A stretch of DNA of 64,000 nt from Sphingopyxis panaciterrae (GTDB taxonomy: Bacteria > Pseudomonadota > Alphaproteobacteria > Sphingomonadales > Sphingomonadaceae): positions 868,001 to 932,000 of the forward strand of contig NZ_JAASQN010000002.1 of the NCBI RefSeq assembly GCF_011762125.1. The letters are read 5' to 3'. How positions within the stretch are numbered: position 1 is the first letter of the stretch; each line of letters begins with the position of its first letter. Of the stretch, positions 62,600 to 64,000 are shown piece by piece. The notes below the pieces were generated by a model, which saw only the letters and a list, made by a program, of their open reading frames with translations, was not told the DNA's origin and ran no database searches. The position numbers were made by a program, and so were the translations under genes.

Positions 62600-63769
62600 T
62601 CAGGTGTTAACTCCCAAATCTTGGCAGCGATTGGCCGTTTTCGTCCGGGCGGCAAACCATGGCGCGATCCGACGGATTGCTTCCTCGACAAGATCGGTCG
62701 AGACGGCAAAGCTGAACCGCATATAACGTGCTCCGTCCACGGGATCGAAGTCGAGCCCCGGTGCGGTGGCAACGCCTGTATCGGCGAGAAGCTGTTTGCA
62801 GAATTCGAGGCTGTTGTCGGTCAGATGCTCGATATTCGCATAGAGGTAGAATGCCCCATCGGGCGGCGCGATCTGGCGGAGGCCCATCTCCGGCAGCGCG
62901 CTCATCATGATCTCGCGATTGCGGGCGTAGACGGCGATGTGCCCCTCGAGTTCATCGGCGCAGTCGAACGCCGCGAGGCCGGCATGCTGCGCAAGCGATG
63001 GCGGGGTGAGAAACAGATTTCCCATGCGGGCACGAACCGTATCCACCAGGGGTAACGGTGCGATCAGCCAGCCGAGACGCCAGCCAGCCATGCTGAAATA
63101 TTTGGAGAAGCTGTTGATAATGATGGCGTCGTCGGCGAGTTCGAGGATCGAACCCGTGGCGCTCCCGTAGCTCAGACCATGGTAAATCTCGTCGGAAACG
63201 ATACGGATGCCATGCTTACGGCACACGTCCACAATCGCCGCGAGTTCGTCAGGCGCGATGATTGTACCCGTGGGATTGGCTGGACTCGCCAGAATGATCC
63301 CCGCCGGCGCCGGATCGAGGGCTTCGAGCGCCGCCGCGGTGAGTTGGAAGCGCTCGGTCGGACCGCATCCGATTTCCTGCGCATTGAGGTAGAGGGCCTT
63401 CGCAGTGTTGCGATACGCCACATAGCCGGGGCGGGCGAAGGCCACGCGCTCACCGGGCTCGAAGAGCGAGGAAAGCGCGAGGACCAGCGCGGGTGACGCG
63501 CCGCAGGTCAGGATCACCTGCTCAGGCACGATCGCGACACCGTATTTTTCGAGATAATGGCGGGCGATCCGCTCCTTGAGCGGCGCGCTTTCCCAATAGC
63601 CCATGGCCTCGGAATCGAGCACCTCATGTGCCTTCGCGATGGCAGCCGAGGGCGCACCGGTCGACGGCTGGCCGAATTCCATATGAATGACGGAACGCCC
63701 AGCCGCCGCGAGTTCATGCGCCATCTTGCTGATCGCAATGGCGTGAAACGGTTCAATCTGGGCAACCAT
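62600..63769 (-). CDS. PLP-dependent aminotransferase, class I/II
   Basis: A 389-residue fold-type I aminotransferase: LTCGASPALVLAL, ASPANPTGTII, VSDEIYHGLSYG and the PLP lysine K223 in NSFSKYFSMAGWRLGW; the substrate-carboxylate Arg is in YMRFSFAV. GGAAGGATAAG precedes the ATG. It resembles the aspartate/aromatic or MalY-like branch. It is transcribed alone, upstream of integrase remains. Amino donor and acceptor cannot be predicted. Confidence 0.93.
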   Translation of the reverse strand: MVAQIEPFHAIAISKMAHELAAAGRSVIHMEFGQPSTGAPSAAIAKAHEVLDSEAMGYWESAPLKERIARHYLEKYGVAIVPEQVILTCGASPALVLALSSLFEPGERVAFARPGYVAYRNTAKALYLNAQEIGCGPTERFQLTAAALEALDPAPAGIILASPANPTGTIIAPDELAAIVDVCRKHGIRIVSDEIYHGLSYGSATGSILELADDAIIINSFSKYFSMAGWRLGWLIAPLPLVDTVRARMGNLFLTPPSLAQHAGLAAFDCADELEGHIAVYARNREIMMSALPEMGLRQIAPPDGAFYLYANIEHLTDNSLEFCKQLLADTGVATAPGLDFDPVDGARYMRFSFAVSTDLVEEAIRRIAPWFAARTKTANRCQDLGVNT

Positions 63770-63934
63770 CGCTTATCCTTCCTATGCCAGGCAGTTCGAC
63801 CGCCTCCGGCGTTCCTGTTTGCACATGCCGACTGCCGGCAACCCGAGCACTGCGTCCAACCCTGTGACGATGCCGGACGCGGCGGCGGCGACGCGCGCCG
63901 CCCGAATGCCGAACGAACATTCGATTGGTGGCGC

Positions 63935-63957
63935 ATGATATATTTCCCGTATATCAT
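63935..63957 (+). promoter_or_regulatory. Inverted repeat upstream of the aminotransferase
   Basis: ATGATATA (63935-63942) and TATATCAT (63950-63957) form a perfect 8-bp inverted repeat with a 7-nt spacer, ~175 nt upstream of the aminotransferase start. It may be an operator for this gene or for one beyond the window. The 63770-64000 stretch contains no convincing gene. Confidence 0.4.
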
Positions 63958-64000
63958 TGTCCACTGAACAAATTTATTCGCAAATTTCGGTTTCTTAGCC

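Noticed and set aside
1-64000. CRISPR arrays, rRNA, tRNA genes or riboswitches
   Set aside because: No regularly spaced direct repeats, cloverleaf-like sequence or known aptamer core was recognised on reading; a covariance-model search would be needed to exclude small RNAs.

Overview
The window reads as a chromosomal or megaplasmid segment of a GC-rich alphaproteobacterium, most likely a sphingomonad (Sphingobium/Novosphingobium/Sphingopyxis type). The grounds are two large TonB-dependent receptors linked to catabolic genes, at least six intact short-chain dehydrogenases, duplicated acyl-CoA dehydrogenase, thiolase and NMO-type flavoprotein genes, and a proton-translocating transhydrogenase split into three genes. 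No rRNA, tRNA or CRISPR array was seen.

Layout. 1-2.4 kb: 3' end of a HisD-like dehydrogenase, an SDR, a hot-dog thioesterase and a decayed IS5-type transposase. 2.4-4.9 kb: SnoaL-like protein and SDR, divergent from a LysR regulator. 5.0-11.4 kb (minus): one operon with a fused indolepyruvate-type ferredoxin oxidoreductase followed by the hydratase, acetaldehyde dehydrogenase and aldolase of the lower meta-cleavage pathway. 11.9-22.4 kb (plus): an NMO flavoprotein, an alpha/beta hydrolase, an isoquinoline 1-oxidoreductase-like two-subunit molybdenum hydroxylase, a strong terminator, then TonB receptor, bicupin, XdhC and a frameshifted MocA-type gene. The last two are molybdenum-cofactor maturation factors that fit the molybdoenzyme. 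22.4-24.7 kb: SDR and a small membrane protein among MFS and aldehyde dehydrogenase remnants.

24.7-55.6 kb is a coherent acyl-CoA degradation cluster: NMO, enoyl-CoA hydratase and two acyl-CoA dehydrogenases; TonB receptor, PQQ-dependent membrane dehydrogenase and MFS; SDR; saccharopine-dehydrogenase-like reductase and VOC protein; SCP-x-type thiolase, acyl-CoA dehydrogenase, APH-type kinase, SDR, hydratase/3-hydroxyacyl-CoA dehydrogenase fusion, thiolase and epoxide hydrolase; acyl-CoA ligase and SDR; a second NMO; a TetR regulator; and pntAA-AB-B. The main result is that every catabolic transcription unit I can define here carries a 14-bp palindrome of the form TGACTTNNAAGTCA in its promoter region (eight boxes, 28.9-52.5 kb), and I saw none in the promoter regions I inspected elsewhere. 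The TetR gene inside the cluster is the obvious candidate regulator. I read this as one dedicated regulon in which a ligand is taken up, oxidised, activated to a CoA ester and degraded by beta-oxidation, with transhydrogenase balancing NAD(P)H. The substrate cannot be read from sequence; a cyclic or isoprenoid/steroid-like acid would fit the gene set.

55.6-64 kb: mixed accessory DNA. It holds an IS1182-type remnant, an Rrf2-thioredoxin reductase-like-methyltransferase operon, a broken SDR, a TetR regulator divergent from a quinone oxidoreductase with a clear operator, a MATE transporter, the C-terminal remnant of a tyrosine integrase, and a PLP aminotransferase. Integrase and transposase remnants suggest an island assembled by transfer.
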